In this document: positions 43,223 to 53,505 of the stretch, in pieces | How positions within the stretch are numbered: position 1 is the first letter of the stretch | Layout: each line of letters opens with the position of its first letter | From: Vicinamibacterales bacterium | GTDB taxonomy: Bacteria > Acidobacteriota > Vicinamibacteria > Vicinamibacterales > UBA2999 | NCBI GenBank assembly: GCA_041659285.1 | Contig: JBAZYO010000019.1 | Location: 1 to 64,000 of the forward strand | DNA: 64,000 nucleotides | Direction: 5' to 3' | Translations under genes and position numbers: made by a program | The notes under the pieces: model-generated | The model's input: only the letters and a program-made list of their open reading frames with translations | Database searches by the model: none | What the model was told of the DNA's origin: nothing

Positions 43223-43846
43223 TCACGCAATGGTATCAAACAGCGACGCCGGCCTGAATGTCCGCCGGTGCTGCGGCGAATAACCAAACCGGGCCACGGC
43301 CGACAAGTGCTCGGCCGTCGCGTACCCCTTATGTCGGTCGAAACCGTATCTCGGGTCAGCGGCGTGGAGCTCTTGCATCATTCGATCCCGGGTCACTTTG
43401 GCGACGATTGACGCCGCGGCAATGGCCGACGAGCGGCGATCGCCGCCAATGACGCCGCGCTGGGCCATCGGCAATGACGGAATTCGAAACGCATCTACCA
43501 AAACCGCATCTGGCAGGGGGGCCAGCGCGAGCACGGCCCTCCGCATGGCCTGCAGCGTGGCCTGATGAATGTTGATGCGGTCGATCTCGCCGGGCGTCAC
43601 CGAGACCACGGCCCAGGCGACCGACTTCGCGACAATTTCTTCGTGCAACCGCTCGCGGTGCGCGGCGGTCAGCGCCTTCGAGTCGGCCAGGCCGTCGATG
43701 CGCCGATTCGGGTCGAGGATGACCGCGCCGGCCATCACCGGCCCGGCCAGGCATCCCCGCCCCACTTCGTCCACGCCCGCCACGCACACGAAACCATAGC
43801 GCCGAAGCGCGTTCTCGATGGTGCGGCGGGCGGAGACCTTGCGCAC
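43223..43846 (-). CDS. rnhB: Ribonuclease HII
   Basis: 207 residues from GTG, which overlaps the rplS stop by one base. It removes RNA from RNA-DNA hybrids. The active-site motif GVDEVGRGCLAGPVMAGAV gives the first acidic pair; later Asp residues lie in VLVDAFRIP and the C-terminal region. rplS-rnhB is a very common pair. Confidence 0.95.
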   Translation of the reverse strand: MRKVSARRTIENALRRYGFVCVAGVDEVGRGCLAGPVMAGAVILDPNRRIDGLADSKALTAAHRERLHEEIVAKSVAWAVVSVTPGEIDRINIHQATLQAMRRAVLALAPLPDAVLVDAFRIPSLPMAQRGVIGGDRRSSAIAAASIVAKVTRDRMMQELHAADPRYGFDRHKGYATAEHLSAVARFGYSPQHRRTFRPASLFDTIA

Positions 43847-44193
43847 TACGACGTCTTCTTGACTTCCTTCATGCGGGCGGCCTTGCCCTTGAGGTCGCGC
43901 AGGAAGTACAGCTTGGCGCGGCGGACCTTGGCGGAGCGCAGCACTTCGATCTTGGAAATCGTCGGCGAGTGGAGCGGAAAGATGCGCTCCACGCCCTGGC
44001 TGAACGACACCTTGCGCACGGTGAACGTCGCGCGATTGCCGCCGCGGCGAATGCCGATGACCACACCCTCGAAAATCTGGATGCGTTCCTTGTCGCCTTC
44101 CTTCACGCGCACGTGCACGCGCACCGTGTCGCCGGCCTTCATGCGGGGCCGCTCGACCAGTTGCGCCTTCTCAACCATCTCCATCGCAGTCAT
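43846..44193 (-). CDS. rplS: 50S ribosomal protein L19
   Basis: 115 residues from the ATG at 44193, which overlaps the trmD stop (TGATG). A start at 44217 would add eight residues and is less likely. Motifs: RPRMKAGDTVRVHVRVKEG, FEGVVIGIRRGG and FTVRKVSFSQGVERIFP. Part of the conserved rpsP-rimM-trmD-rplS operon. Confidence 0.95.
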   Translation of the reverse strand: MTAMEMVEKAQLVERPRMKAGDTVRVHVRVKEGDKERIQIFEGVVIGIRRGGNRATFTVRKVSFSQGVERIFPLHSPTISKIEVLRSAKVRRAKLYFLRDLKGKAARMKEVKKTS

Positions 44194-44921
44194 CACTTGC
44201 TCCTTTTGCTCAACCACTCTTGTTCATCGGCATCGAGCGCCGCAGCCGCCAGCAGCTCCGGCCGCCGTTCGGCCGTCCGCGCCAGCGCCGCGTGGCGCCG
44301 CCACCGGCGAATCTCGCCGTGGTGCCCGGACAACAACACGGCGGGCACCTGCCGTCCTTCGAATTCCGCGGGTCTCGTGTAGTGCGGGTAATCGAGCAGC
44401 CCGCGCGTAAACGAATCCCCTTCCACCGACTGCTCGTCGCCGACCACGCCGGGGACCAGCCTCGCCATCGCGTCAACGACGGCGAGCGCCGGGATTTCGC
44501 CTCCCGACAGCACGTAGTCGCCGATCGACAGCTCTTCAGTCGCCAGCGCCTCGCGCACCCGCTCGTCGATGCCCTCGTAGCGCCCGCACAGCAGCACGAC
44601 GTGGCCCAGCCCCACCAGCCGCCGGGCGCCGGCCTGCGTGAACGGCACGCCCGCCGGCGTCAGCACCACCACCGCATCCGGCGTTCCGCGGCGGTCGCGA
44701 ATCGCGGCGAGCGCGGCGAAGAACGGCTCGGGCTTCATCACCATGCCCGGCCCGCCGCCAAACGGCACGTCATCGACGACGTGGTGCTTGTCCGTCGTGT
44801 AGTCCCGGAGATTGTGGACCTCGACGTCGATCAGTCCACTGCTGCGAGCCCGGCCCACCACGCCTTCCGCGAGGCCGGCTTCGACCATGCGCGGAAAGAT
44901 CGTGATGACGTCGACCTTCAC
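44193..44921 (-). CDS. trmD: tRNA (guanine-N1)-methyltransferase
   Basis: 242 residues from GTG at 44921 (overlap GTGA with rimM). It methylates G37 of tRNAs to keep the reading frame. SPOUT-fold trefoil-knot motifs are present: VDDVPFGGGPGMVMKPEP, LCGRYEGIDERV, SIGDYVLSGGE. Standard length. Confidence 0.96.
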   Translation of the reverse strand: MKVDVITIFPRMVEAGLAEGVVGRARSSGLIDVEVHNLRDYTTDKHHVVDDVPFGGGPGMVMKPEPFFAALAAIRDRRGTPDAVVVLTPAGVPFTQAGARRLVGLGHVVLLCGRYEGIDERVREALATEELSIGDYVLSGGEIPALAVVDAMARLVPGVVGDEQSVEGDSFTRGLLDYPHYTRPAEFEGRQVPAVLLSGHHGEIRRWRRHAALARTAERRPELLAAAALDADEQEWLSKRSK

Positions 44922-45451
44922 CGCCAATCCCCGTTCAGTTCCAGCAGCCCAGCGGGCGGCCGCACCGTAATTCGTCTCGCCGCGATGTCCACCGTGCAAA
45001 TCGCGTCGGCCAGCGGGATCAGCAGTTCGCTCCGCTTGCCGGCCACCACCAGTCGCGGCTGCGCGGTGTTGCTGTGCACGTCCGTCACCCGGCCAACCGT
45101 TTCGCCGCCCTCGGTGACCACCTCGCACCCAATCAGGTCGCGGTGGAAGAACTCACCCTCTGGCAGCAGTTCCGCATCGACTTCGTCGGTGCGCAGCTCC
45201 TGGCCGGCCAGCAGCTCCGCATCGTTCATCGAGCCCACCCCGGCGAACAGGATCACCGGGCGGCCCTGGTGCAGCCGCATGGTGACGACTTCGAGCGTGG
45301 ACGGCGTGCCGTCCTTCCGCCGGGTCCACAACCGGGCACCTTTCCGGAACCGCTCCTCCGGGAAGTCGGTCTCCGGGTTGACGATTACCTCGCCGCGATT
45401 CCCGTGCGTGCGCGCCACGACGCCCACCAGGATCGCGTCATCCCATTCCAC
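44918..45451 (-). CDS. rimM: Ribosome maturation factor RimM
   Basis: 177 residues. N-terminal RimM domain with VGVVARTHGNRGEVIV and a C-terminal PRC barrel with DLIGCEVVTEGGETVGRV. It assists 30S subunit assembly through S19. Located between khpA and trmD as usual. Confidence 0.93.
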   Translation of the reverse strand: MEWDDAILVGVVARTHGNRGEVIVNPETDFPEERFRKGARLWTRRKDGTPSTLEVVTMRLHQGRPVILFAGVGSMNDAELLAGQELRTDEVDAELLPEGEFFHRDLIGCEVVTEGGETVGRVTDVHSNTAQPRLVVAGKRSELLIPLADAICTVDIAARRITVRPPAGLLELNGDWR

Positions 45452-45456
45452 AGGAT

Positions 45457-45711
45457 CTAGCTGCGGCCGGTTTGATCGCGAATGTCGAGGCTGACGCGCT
45501 TGTCGTCGGCCTCGGCGGCGCTCGACAGCAACGTGCGCAGCGCCGCCGCGGTGCGGCCCTGCCGGCCGATGACGCGGCCGAGGTCGCCCGAGGCGACCTG
45601 CAGTTCATACACCGTCGCGCCGCGGCGCTCCGATTCGCGCACGCTCACGGCGTCGGGCTGGTCGGCCAGCGCCCGCGCCACGGCTTCGATGAGGCCCTTG
45701 AGGTCCGCCAC
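45457..45711 (-). CDS. khpA: KH-domain RNA-binding protein KhpA
   Basis: 84 residues. A single KH domain with the RNA-binding loop LGRVIGRQGRTAAALRTLLS. Small KH proteins in this spot, between rpsP and rimM, bind RNA and affect cell division and growth in Gram-positives. Name assigned by length, motif and place. Confidence 0.9.
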   Translation of the reverse strand: MADLKGLIEAVARALADQPDAVSVRESERRGATVYELQVASGDLGRVIGRQGRTAAALRTLLSSAAEADDKRVSLDIRDQTGRS

Positions 45712-45719
45712 GGCCGCAC

Positions 45720-46013
45720 CTATGCCGTCGGGGCCACGGGCTGCGCCGTCACCGGCTCAACCACGGCGCCACGGTCGCGGGTCAGGTGCTTGGCCAGCAG
45801 CGTGCGGACCGAGTCCGACGGGCGGGCGCCCTGCTTGATCCAGTGGCTGACACGGTCCTTGTCGATTTCGACCACGGCCGGCTTGCTGCGGGGGTTGTAG
45901 AAGCCGAGCACCTCGATGTACTGGCCTTCCTTCTTCGAGCGGGCTTCCGAGACCACCACGCGGAAAAAGGGACGCTTCTTGGAACCGGTGCGACGCATAC
46001 GAATCGACAGCAT
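45720..46013 (-). CDS. rpsP: 30S ribosomal protein S16
   Basis: 97 residues, starting MLSIRMRRTGSKKRPFFRVV. GFYNPRSKP and the Asp-Arg-x-x-x-Trp motif of the family follow. A short Val/Ala-rich tail ends it. First ribosomal gene of the rpsP-khpA-rimM-trmD-rplS set, 51 bp after ffh. Confidence 0.96.
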   Translation of the reverse strand: MLSIRMRRTGSKKRPFFRVVVSEARSKKEGQYIEVLGFYNPRSKPAVVEIDKDRVSHWIKQGARPSDSVRTLLAKHLTRDRGAVVEPVTAQPVAPTA

Positions 46014-46064
46014 TGTGAACTCTCTAACAGCGGCACGACGAGGCCGCGCTTCTAGGTTAACGAC

Positions 46065-47426
<1,362 letters not shown>

Positions 47427-47494
47427 GGGCCATCACGGCAGAGGCCAACCTCCGCCGCGCAAACCCTTATCCTACATGAACTTCAGAAGAACGG

Positions 47495-48742
47495 TCAAAC
47501 CGACGTGAGGCGGTGGCCGAGCTTCTCCTTCTTGACCTTCAGGTACTTGCGGGTCGTGTCGGAGGCCGCAATCTCCAGCGGCAGCGTGGACGACACGGCG
47601 AGGCCGTACCCTTGCAGGCCCACGAACTTGCGGGGATTGTTGGTGAGCAGCCTCATGGTCCTGACCCCCAGATTCCTGAGGATCTGGGCGCCAATGCCGT
47701 AGTCGCGCTGGTCGGGTTTGAACCCCAGGCGCTCGTTGGCTTCCACCGTGTCGAGACCCTGATCCTGGAGGAAATAGGCCCGAATCTTGTTGGCGAGGCC
47801 AATGCCCCGCCCTTCCTGGTTGAGATACAGCAGCACGCCGCGGCCCTCGGCCGCAATGCGCCGCATGGCGGCATCGAGCTGGTCGCCGCAATCACACCGG
47901 GCCGAGTGGAAGACATCCCCGGTGAGGCACTTCGAGTGCACGCGGACCAGCACGTCGCGGCCGCTGGTGATGTCGCCGGCGACCAGGGCAATGTGGGTCA
48001 TGCCGTCGATCAGGCTGTTGTAGGCGTGGATGCGGAAGGGCCCGTATTCGGTCGGCAGCTCCGCTTCCGCGACCTTCTCAACCAGGCCTTCGGTCTGCAT
48101 CCGGTGCCGGATCAAATCGGCCACGGTGATCATGAGCAGCTTGTGCTTGCGCGCGAACTTCACCAGCTCGGGCACCCGCGCCATGGTGCCGTCGGCCTTG
48201 GCGATCTCGCAGATCACGCCGGCCGGCGTCAGCCCCGCCATGCGCGCCAGGTCCACGGCCGCTTCGGTCTGCCCCGCGCGCACCAGCACGCCGCCTTCGC
48301 GGGCGCGCAGCGGGAACACGTGGCCGGGACGCGCCAGGTCCGCCGCCTTGGTCGTGGGGTCGATGGCGGCCAGCACGGTGGTGGCGCGGTCGTGGGCCGA
48401 AATGCCGGTGGAGGTTCCGCGCTTGGCCTCGATGCCGATGCAGAAGGCGGTCTCGAACTGCGTCGAGTTCATCTGCTGCGGGACCTGCAGCGGGATGCTC
48501 AGCTCGTCGAGGCGGGCCGCGGTCATCGGCATGCAGATCAAGCCGCGGCCGTGGGTCATCATGAAGTTGATCACTTCGGGCGTGACGTGCTCGGCGGCGA
48601 TCGTCAGGTCGCCTTCGTTCTCGCGGTCTTCGTCGTCGACGACAATGACCATCTCGCCGCGACGGATCGCGGCCACCGCCGACTCGACGGCCGCAAACGG
48701 CGTCTTCGACCTGGCCCCTTTGGCGATCTTGATCTGTCTCAT
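47495..48742 (-). CDS. ribBA: Bifunctional 3,4-dihydroxy-2-butanone-4-phosphate synthase/GTP cyclohydrolase II
   Basis: 415 residues. The N-terminal RibB half (about 1-215) shows VIVVDDEDRENEGDLTIAAE and FMMTHGRGLICMP. The C-terminal RibA half (about 220-415) shows VRVHSKCLTGDVFHSARCDC with zinc Cys residues and LYLNQEGRGIGLANKI. Both activities start riboflavin synthesis. ATG at 48742 overlaps the ribE stop. No ribH follows, so lumazine synthase must be elsewhere. Confidence 0.96.
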   Translation of the reverse strand: MRQIKIAKGARSKTPFAAVESAVAAIRRGEMVIVVDDEDRENEGDLTIAAEHVTPEVINFMMTHGRGLICMPMTAARLDELSIPLQVPQQMNSTQFETAFCIGIEAKRGTSTGISAHDRATTVLAAIDPTTKAADLARPGHVFPLRAREGGVLVRAGQTEAAVDLARMAGLTPAGVICEIAKADGTMARVPELVKFARKHKLLMITVADLIRHRMQTEGLVEKVAEAELPTEYGPFRIHAYNSLIDGMTHIALVAGDITSGRDVLVRVHSKCLTGDVFHSARCDCGDQLDAAMRRIAAEGRGVLLYLNQEGRGIGLANKIRAYFLQDQGLDTVEANERLGFKPDQRDYGIGAQILRNLGVRTMRLLTNNPRKFVGLQGYGLAVSSTLPLEIAASDTTRKYLKVKKEKLGHRLTSV

Positions 48743-49332
48743 GATTTCCTGAGTTCCATTGCCCGCACGACGTACTTCCCGATCATGTCGCACTCGAGGT
48801 TGACCTTGTCCCCGGCGCGCAGCGACTTCAGCGTGGTGTTCGCCCACGTGTAGGGCACCACCTGGACATCGAACTGGCGTTCGCCCAGTCCGGCCACCGT
48901 GAGGCTGATTCCGTCCACCGCGACCGAACCCTTGCGGATGAAGTAGGCCGCCAGCGCCGGCGGAAAGCCGATGGTCAGCCAATGCGATTCGGCCTCCGGA
49001 CGCGCGTCTTCGATGGTGCCGACGCCGTCCACGTGCCCGAGCACGAAGTGGCCATCCATCCGGCCGTCGAAGCGCAGCGGCCGTTCGAGGTTCACGGCCT
49101 GACCGCGCTGCAGGGACCCGAAGGTGGTGACGCGGGCGGTTTCGGGCCCAACGTCGGCCAGCACGTGCTCGCCGTCGATCAGGATCACCGTGAGGCAGAC
49201 GCCGTTCACGGCCAGGCTGTCGCCCAGTTTCATCTGCGAGGCCAGCGGGGTGTGAATCCGCACGCGATGCCCGTCGCCGGTGCCCTTCACCTCCGACAGC
49301 GTGCCGACCGCCTCAACGATGCCCGTAAACAT
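48739..49332 (-). CDS. ribE: Riboflavin synthase, alpha subunit
   Basis: 197 residues with two lumazine-binding barrels. It starts MFTGIVEAVGTL; each half has the MKLGDSLAVNGVCLTV or KGSVAVDGISLTV motif. ATG at 49332 gives the canonical N-terminus; it overlaps ribD by 20 bp. Confidence 0.95.
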   Translation of the reverse strand: MFTGIVEAVGTLSEVKGTGDGHRVRIHTPLASQMKLGDSLAVNGVCLTVILIDGEHVLADVGPETARVTTFGSLQRGQAVNLERPLRFDGRMDGHFVLGHVDGVGTIEDARPEAESHWLTIGFPPALAAYFIRKGSVAVDGISLTVAGLGERQFDVQVVPYTWANTTLKSLRAGDKVNLECDMIGKYVVRAMELRKS

Positions 49333-50398
49333 CTGATTCCATCCAAGCGTCCGGCCCGAGTGTCTCAACACGCACTGGTATCAGCTGCGACAATGGGACC
49401 GGTATTCCGTCGAAGAACCTGGCGCCCTGCTCACCCAGTATGGTGGGCGCCACAATCACGTGCATGCGATCGACGATGCCGGCCTGCCAGGCGGCCGCGT
49501 GCATGGCCCCGCCACCCTCGAGCAGCAGGGTGGAGATGTCCCAGGCCAGCAGGGCGCGCACATCGGTGCGGAGATCCCCGGTGCCGTCCACGACCGTGGC
49601 GCCGGCCGCCTCGAGCGCGTGGACGCGATCGCGCTCACGCGCGGCTGCGATTGCCGTCGTCATTATTATGACCGGCCCGGCGTCGAGCGTCGAGAAGAGC
49701 CGGGCGGTGGGCGGGGTCCGGAGCCGGCGGTCGAACACGACGCGGGCCAGGGAACGCAACCGAAAGCAGTCCCGTGCAGTCAGGAGCGGATCGTCGGCCA
49801 GCACCGTGCCGGACCCGACGGCCACGGCATCGACCGCGCCGCGCAGGCGCTGCGTGCGCCGGTTGGCCTCGCCCGAGGTCAGCGGCGTGCGCACGCCGGG
49901 CGCAGCCGCGATCTTCGAGTCCAGGCTCGTGGCCGCCTTCACGATGACCATCGGGCGGCCCTCGGTCTGGACGATGGCGAAGGCGCGATTCAGGCGAGCC
50001 GCCTCATTCCCGAGCAGGCCGACGTCCACCTGGATGCCGTGCGCCCGCAACCGCTCAAAGCCCGTGCCGCTGACCAGCGGATTGGGATCCTGCATGGCCG
50101 CGACCACGCGGGCCACGCCGGCGTCAATGATCCGGCTCGTGCACGGTCCAGTCCGGCCATGATGGCAGCACGGCTCGAGCGTCACGTAGAGCGACGCGCC
50201 GCGCGCGCGCGCGCCGGCCTCTTCCAGCGCGAAGACCTCGGCGTGCGGGTCTCCAGCGCGGGGATGCCGGCCCTGCCCCACCACCACGCCGTCAGCGGTG
50301 ACCACGACGGCGCCGACCATCGGGTTGGGCGTGGTCACGCCCTCGGCCCGGCGGGCGTGGAACAACGCACGGCGCATGTAGTCCGCGTCGCTCACCAT
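49313..50398 (-). CDS. ribD: Bifunctional riboflavin deaminase/reductase RibD
   Basis: 361 residues. The zinc deaminase domain (about 1-145) has HPRAGDPHAEVFALEEAG and PCCHHGRTGPC. The reductase domain (about 150-361) has KAATSLDSKIA and LLEGGGAMHAAAW. It performs the second and third steps of riboflavin synthesis. It overlaps ftsY by 7 bp. No FMN riboswitch is visible upstream. Confidence 0.95.
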   Translation of the reverse strand: MVSDADYMRRALFHARRAEGVTTPNPMVGAVVVTADGVVVGQGRHPRAGDPHAEVFALEEAGARARGASLYVTLEPCCHHGRTGPCTSRIIDAGVARVVAAMQDPNPLVSGTGFERLRAHGIQVDVGLLGNEAARLNRAFAIVQTEGRPMVIVKAATSLDSKIAAAPGVRTPLTSGEANRRTQRLRGAVDAVAVGSGTVLADDPLLTARDCFRLRSLARVVFDRRLRTPPTARLFSTLDAGPVIIMTTAIAAARERDRVHALEAAGATVVDGTGDLRTDVRALLAWDISTLLLEGGGAMHAAAWQAGIVDRMHVIVAPTILGEQGARFFDGIPVPLSQLIPVRVETLGPDAWMESDVYGHR

Positions 50399-51315
50399 TT
50401 CTCTTGGAAGATGGCGTCCACGTACTCGCGCGGCGAGAACGGCAGCAGGTCATCGACCGCCTCCCCGACACCGACGTAGCGAATGGGGAGCTTGAGGTCG
50501 TGGGCGATCGCGACGGCGATGCCGCCCTTGGCCGTGCCGTCGAGCTTGGTGAGCACGATGCCGGTGACGCCAGCCACGGCGGTGAACTCGCGCGCCTGCG
50601 CCAGGCCGTTCTGGCCGACGGTCGCGTCGAGGATGAGCAGGACCTCGTGCGGCGCGCCGGGGACTTCGCGGCTGGCGACGCGGCGGATCTTGTCGAGCTC
50701 GTTCATCAGGTTGGTGCGCGTATGCAGGCGTCCGGCGGTGTCCACCAGCACCACGTCGCGCTGGCGTGCCTTCGCGGCCGTGACGGCGTCGAACACCACG
50801 GCGGCCGGATCCGAGCCTTCGCGGGCGCGAACCATGTCCACGCCGGCCCGGTCGGCCCAGATCTGCAGCTGATCCACGGCCGCGGCGCGGAACGTGTCGG
50901 CCGCGCAAATCAGCGGCGACAGGCCGTCGCGCTTCATCTGGTTCGCGAGCTTGCCGATGGTGGTGGTCTTGCCGACGCCGTTGACGCCGACAATCAGCAC
51001 CACGTGCGGCCTGGCGGTGGGCGGCGGCGTCGCCGGCGTCGCTTCGAACACCCGCAGCATTTCCTGCTTCACGAGGTCTCGCAGGCTCTCGCCGCGGCGC
51101 TGGCGCCGGCTGACCGCCGATACGATCTCGGTCGTGGCGGCGACGCCGACGTCGGCCATCAACAGCACCTCTTCGAGCGCCTCGGCGGTTTCCACGTCGA
51201 CGTCGCGCGTGCGCGCGTCCGCGGAATCGGCCCTGCGGACGATGTCTTCGAACTTGCCCACGAGCTGCTGCGTGGTCCGCTGCAGCCCCTGCTTCAACTT
51301 GTCAAACAGTCCCAT
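50392..51315 (-). CDS. ftsY: Signal recognition particle receptor FtsY
   Basis: 307 residues, the compact form without a long acidic N-terminus. SRP GTPase motifs: GVNGVGKTTTIGKLA, DTAGRLHTRTNLM, TKLDGTAKGGIAVA. It docks SRP-ribosome complexes at the membrane. It begins right before gpsA ends. Confidence 0.96.
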   Translation of the reverse strand: MGLFDKLKQGLQRTTQQLVGKFEDIVRRADSADARTRDVDVETAEALEEVLLMADVGVAATTEIVSAVSRRQRRGESLRDLVKQEMLRVFEATPATPPPTARPHVVLIVGVNGVGKTTTIGKLANQMKRDGLSPLICAADTFRAAAVDQLQIWADRAGVDMVRAREGSDPAAVVFDAVTAAKARQRDVVLVDTAGRLHTRTNLMNELDKIRRVASREVPGAPHEVLLILDATVGQNGLAQAREFTAVAGVTGIVLTKLDGTAKGGIAVAIAHDLKLPIRYVGVGEAVDDLLPFSPREYVDAIFQEKW

Positions 51316-52317
51316 CTACACGTGTTCCAGCTTCTGCTTGCGGCCCATGAGGTTGCGAATGGCATCGCGCGGGTCGGTCCGCCCCGCGAGCACGTCCGAC
51401 ATTTCCTGGGCGATTGGGAGTTCGATGCCGACGCGCGCGCTCAACGCCAGCGCGGCCTCGGTGGTGCGGACGCCCTCGGCCACCATCTTGGTGCGCGCCA
51501 GGATGTCGGCGAGCGACTCGCCGCGCGCCAGGGCGATGCCGACCTGCCGATTGCGGCTGAGGTCGCCGGTGCAGGTGAGCACCAGGTCGCCCAGACCGGC
51601 GAGGCCGGACAAGGTGTCACGCTGCCCGCCGAGGCACACCGCCAGGCGCGAAATCTCGGCCAGCCCGCGCGTGATCAGCGCCGCCAGCGCGTTGTGCCCG
51701 AGGCCGAGCCCTTCCACCACGCCCGCGGCGATGGCGATGACATTCTTCAAGGCGCCGCCGATCTCCACTCCCACGACATCGCTGCTGCCGTAGAGCCGCA
51801 GCGCCTGCGAGCGGAAGTGCGCCTGGATCATCTCGACCGCGGCCGACGACTCGCCCGCCGCGACCATCGCCGTCGGCAACTCGCGCGCCAGTTCAATCGC
51901 GAAGCTCGGTCCCGACAGCACCACGATGCTGCACCCGGCCGGGAACTCCGCGCGCATCACTTCCGACAGGCGCAGCAAGGACCCTTCTTCAAGGCCCTTG
52001 GCGGCGCTCACCAGCGTGCAGCTGTCCGGCACCAGCGCGCTGGCGGCCCGCGCGACGGCGCGCAAGCCGTGCGACGGCACCGCCATCACCACGAACTCCG
52101 CGCCGGTGACGGCGTCGGCCAGCACGCTGGTGGGCTGCAACGCCGGCGGCAGCTCGATGCCGGGCAGGTACAGCGCGTTGGTTCGCGTCGCCACCATGTG
52201 GTCCGCGAGCGCGGCATCGCGCGCCCACAGGCGCACGTCGTGGCCGGTGTGGGCCAGGTGCACGCCGAGCGCGGTTCCCCAACTTCCCGATCCCAACACC
52301 CCGATGGTGTGTGTCAT
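51316..52317 (-). CDS. gpsA: Glycerol-3-phosphate dehydrogenase (NAD(P)+)
   Basis: 333 residues. It makes sn-glycerol 3-phosphate for phospholipids. The Rossmann motif GVLGSGSWGTALGVHLA starts the protein; VSAAKGLEEGSLLRLSEV, the catalytic Lys region GGALKNVIAIAAG, and SRNRQVGIALARG follow. ATG at 52317 overlaps the plsY stop, pairing donor and first acyltransferase. Confidence 0.96.
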   Translation of the reverse strand: MTHTIGVLGSGSWGTALGVHLAHTGHDVRLWARDAALADHMVATRTNALYLPGIELPPALQPTSVLADAVTGAEFVVMAVPSHGLRAVARAASALVPDSCTLVSAAKGLEEGSLLRLSEVMRAEFPAGCSIVVLSGPSFAIELARELPTAMVAAGESSAAVEMIQAHFRSQALRLYGSSDVVGVEIGGALKNVIAIAAGVVEGLGLGHNALAALITRGLAEISRLAVCLGGQRDTLSGLAGLGDLVLTCTGDLSRNRQVGIALARGESLADILARTKMVAEGVRTTEAALALSARVGIELPIAQEMSDVLAGRTDPRDAIRNLMGRKQKLEHV

Positions 52318-52916
52318 GTTCCTAATGCGCGTTCCGTGCGCGTCCACAAGCGGGCAAGGTTGCCGCGGTGGCGAAAGAGGATGAGGGTCGCCACCACCGT
52401 GGTGCCAATGTCAACGGACCGCAGCCCCGGCGTGGACCACTCGATCACCGGCAGGAGCACGGTGGCCACGATCGATCCGAGGGAGACCAGCCGCGTGCGC
52501 GCCACGGTGACGCCAAACGCCGCGGCCGCGATTGCGGTGGGCCACGGCGCCAGCACACCAAACACGCCGCTGGCCGTCGCCACGCCCTTGCCGCCCTTGA
52601 ACCCCAGCCACACCGGATAGATGTGGCCGATCACGGCGGCGACGCCCGCCGCGACCGCCGCGGTCCCGTCACCAGCCAGCAGCACCGCCGCCGCGCCCTT
52701 CCCCATGTCGGCCAGCATCACGGCGACGGCCATGGCGAGTCCGCCGGTTCGATACACATTGGTGGCGCCGACATTGCCGCTTCCGACACGGCGCAGGTCG
52801 ACTCCCCTCGCGCGGTGCGCCAGGAGGTAGCCGATCGGCAGCGACCCGACGGCGTAACCGATCAAGATGGCGGGAAGCAGTTCCACGGTGAAGGCACTTG
52901 TGTCACGCGTCGCCAC
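52314..52916 (-). CDS. plsY: Acyl-phosphate glycerol-3-phosphate acyltransferase
   Basis: 200 residues from GTG at 52916, with five or so membrane helices. It acylates glycerol 3-phosphate from acyl phosphate. Loop motifs GSGNVGATNVYRTGG and GFKGGKGVAT are the family signatures. It overlaps the thpR end by 14 bp and gpsA by four. Confidence 0.94.
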   Translation of the reverse strand: MATRDTSAFTVELLPAILIGYAVGSLPIGYLLAHRARGVDLRRVGSGNVGATNVYRTGGLAMAVAVMLADMGKGAAAVLLAGDGTAAVAAGVAAVIGHIYPVWLGFKGGKGVATASGVFGVLAPWPTAIAAAAFGVTVARTRLVSLGSIVATVLLPVIEWSTPGLRSVDIGTTVVATLILFRHRGNLARLWTRTERALGT

Positions 52917-53505
52917 TAGCCGGACCGGGCCGTCCGATGAGCGGCGCACTGACCAGTCCAGTATAATGCGGCCCCCGTTGCGACAGGTGGCTGCGGTAGA
53001 GGGTGACGCGGCCCACCGGTGAGCGCGCGCCGCGCACCTCGATCGACTGCAGGACCTTGGGCCAGTCCATGCCGGCGCCGGCCATCTTGATCCGGCCAAG
53101 TGTCAGATGCGGCAACAGCGGCTTGACCTCCGGATCGATGGTGCCGGCGAGGCGCCGCGACACTTCGGCTTCCAGCGCGCCAAGGGCCGCGCCGCCGCTC
53201 ACGACCCCGAGCCAGAGCGCCCGCGGGTGGCGCGGGGACGGAAACGCGCCCAGCCCGCGCCACTCCACCTCAAACGGCGGCATCGCAATCGGACCCGAGA
53301 GCCGCTCGCACAGACCGGGCAGGGCCGCTTCGTCGATCTCGCCGATGAACCGGATGGTGACGTGCAGCGCCTGCGGCTTGACCCAGGTGACCTTCGGCGG
53401 CGTTTTCACTGCTTCGATTCTTCCGCTGATGGCCTGGATGACGCGCGCCGCCTCGGCGCGGACGGCGTCACCGACGTCCACGGCGACGAACACCCTCGCC
53501 AACAT
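52903..53505 (-). CDS. thpR: RNA 2',3'-cyclic phosphodiesterase (ThpR/LigT)
   Basis: 200 residues of the 2H phosphoesterase fold. Both catalytic HxT motifs are intact: HVTIRFIGE and HLTLGRIK. It opens 2',3'-cyclic ends of RNA and was first known as a 2'-5' RNA ligase. ATG overlaps the cinA stop (TGATG). cinA-thpR is a common pair. Confidence 0.93.
   Translation of the reverse strand: MLARVFVAVDVGDAVRAEAARVIQAISGRIEAVKTPPKVTWVKPQALHVTIRFIGEIDEAALPGLCERLSGPIAMPPFEVEWRGLGAFPSPRHPRALWLGVVSGGAALGALEAEVSRRLAGTIDPEVKPLLPHLTLGRIKMAGAGMDWPKVLQSIEVRGARSPVGRVTLYRSHLSQRGPHYTGLVSAPLIGRPGPASGDA

Noticed and set aside
49313..50398. FMN riboswitch before the rib genes
   Set aside because: ribD overlaps ftsY by 7 bp, leaving no leader, and no RFN-like structure is visible.
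52972..52977. TATAAT on the plus strand
   Set aside because: Lies inside the thpR coding end with no gene start downstream on that strand.
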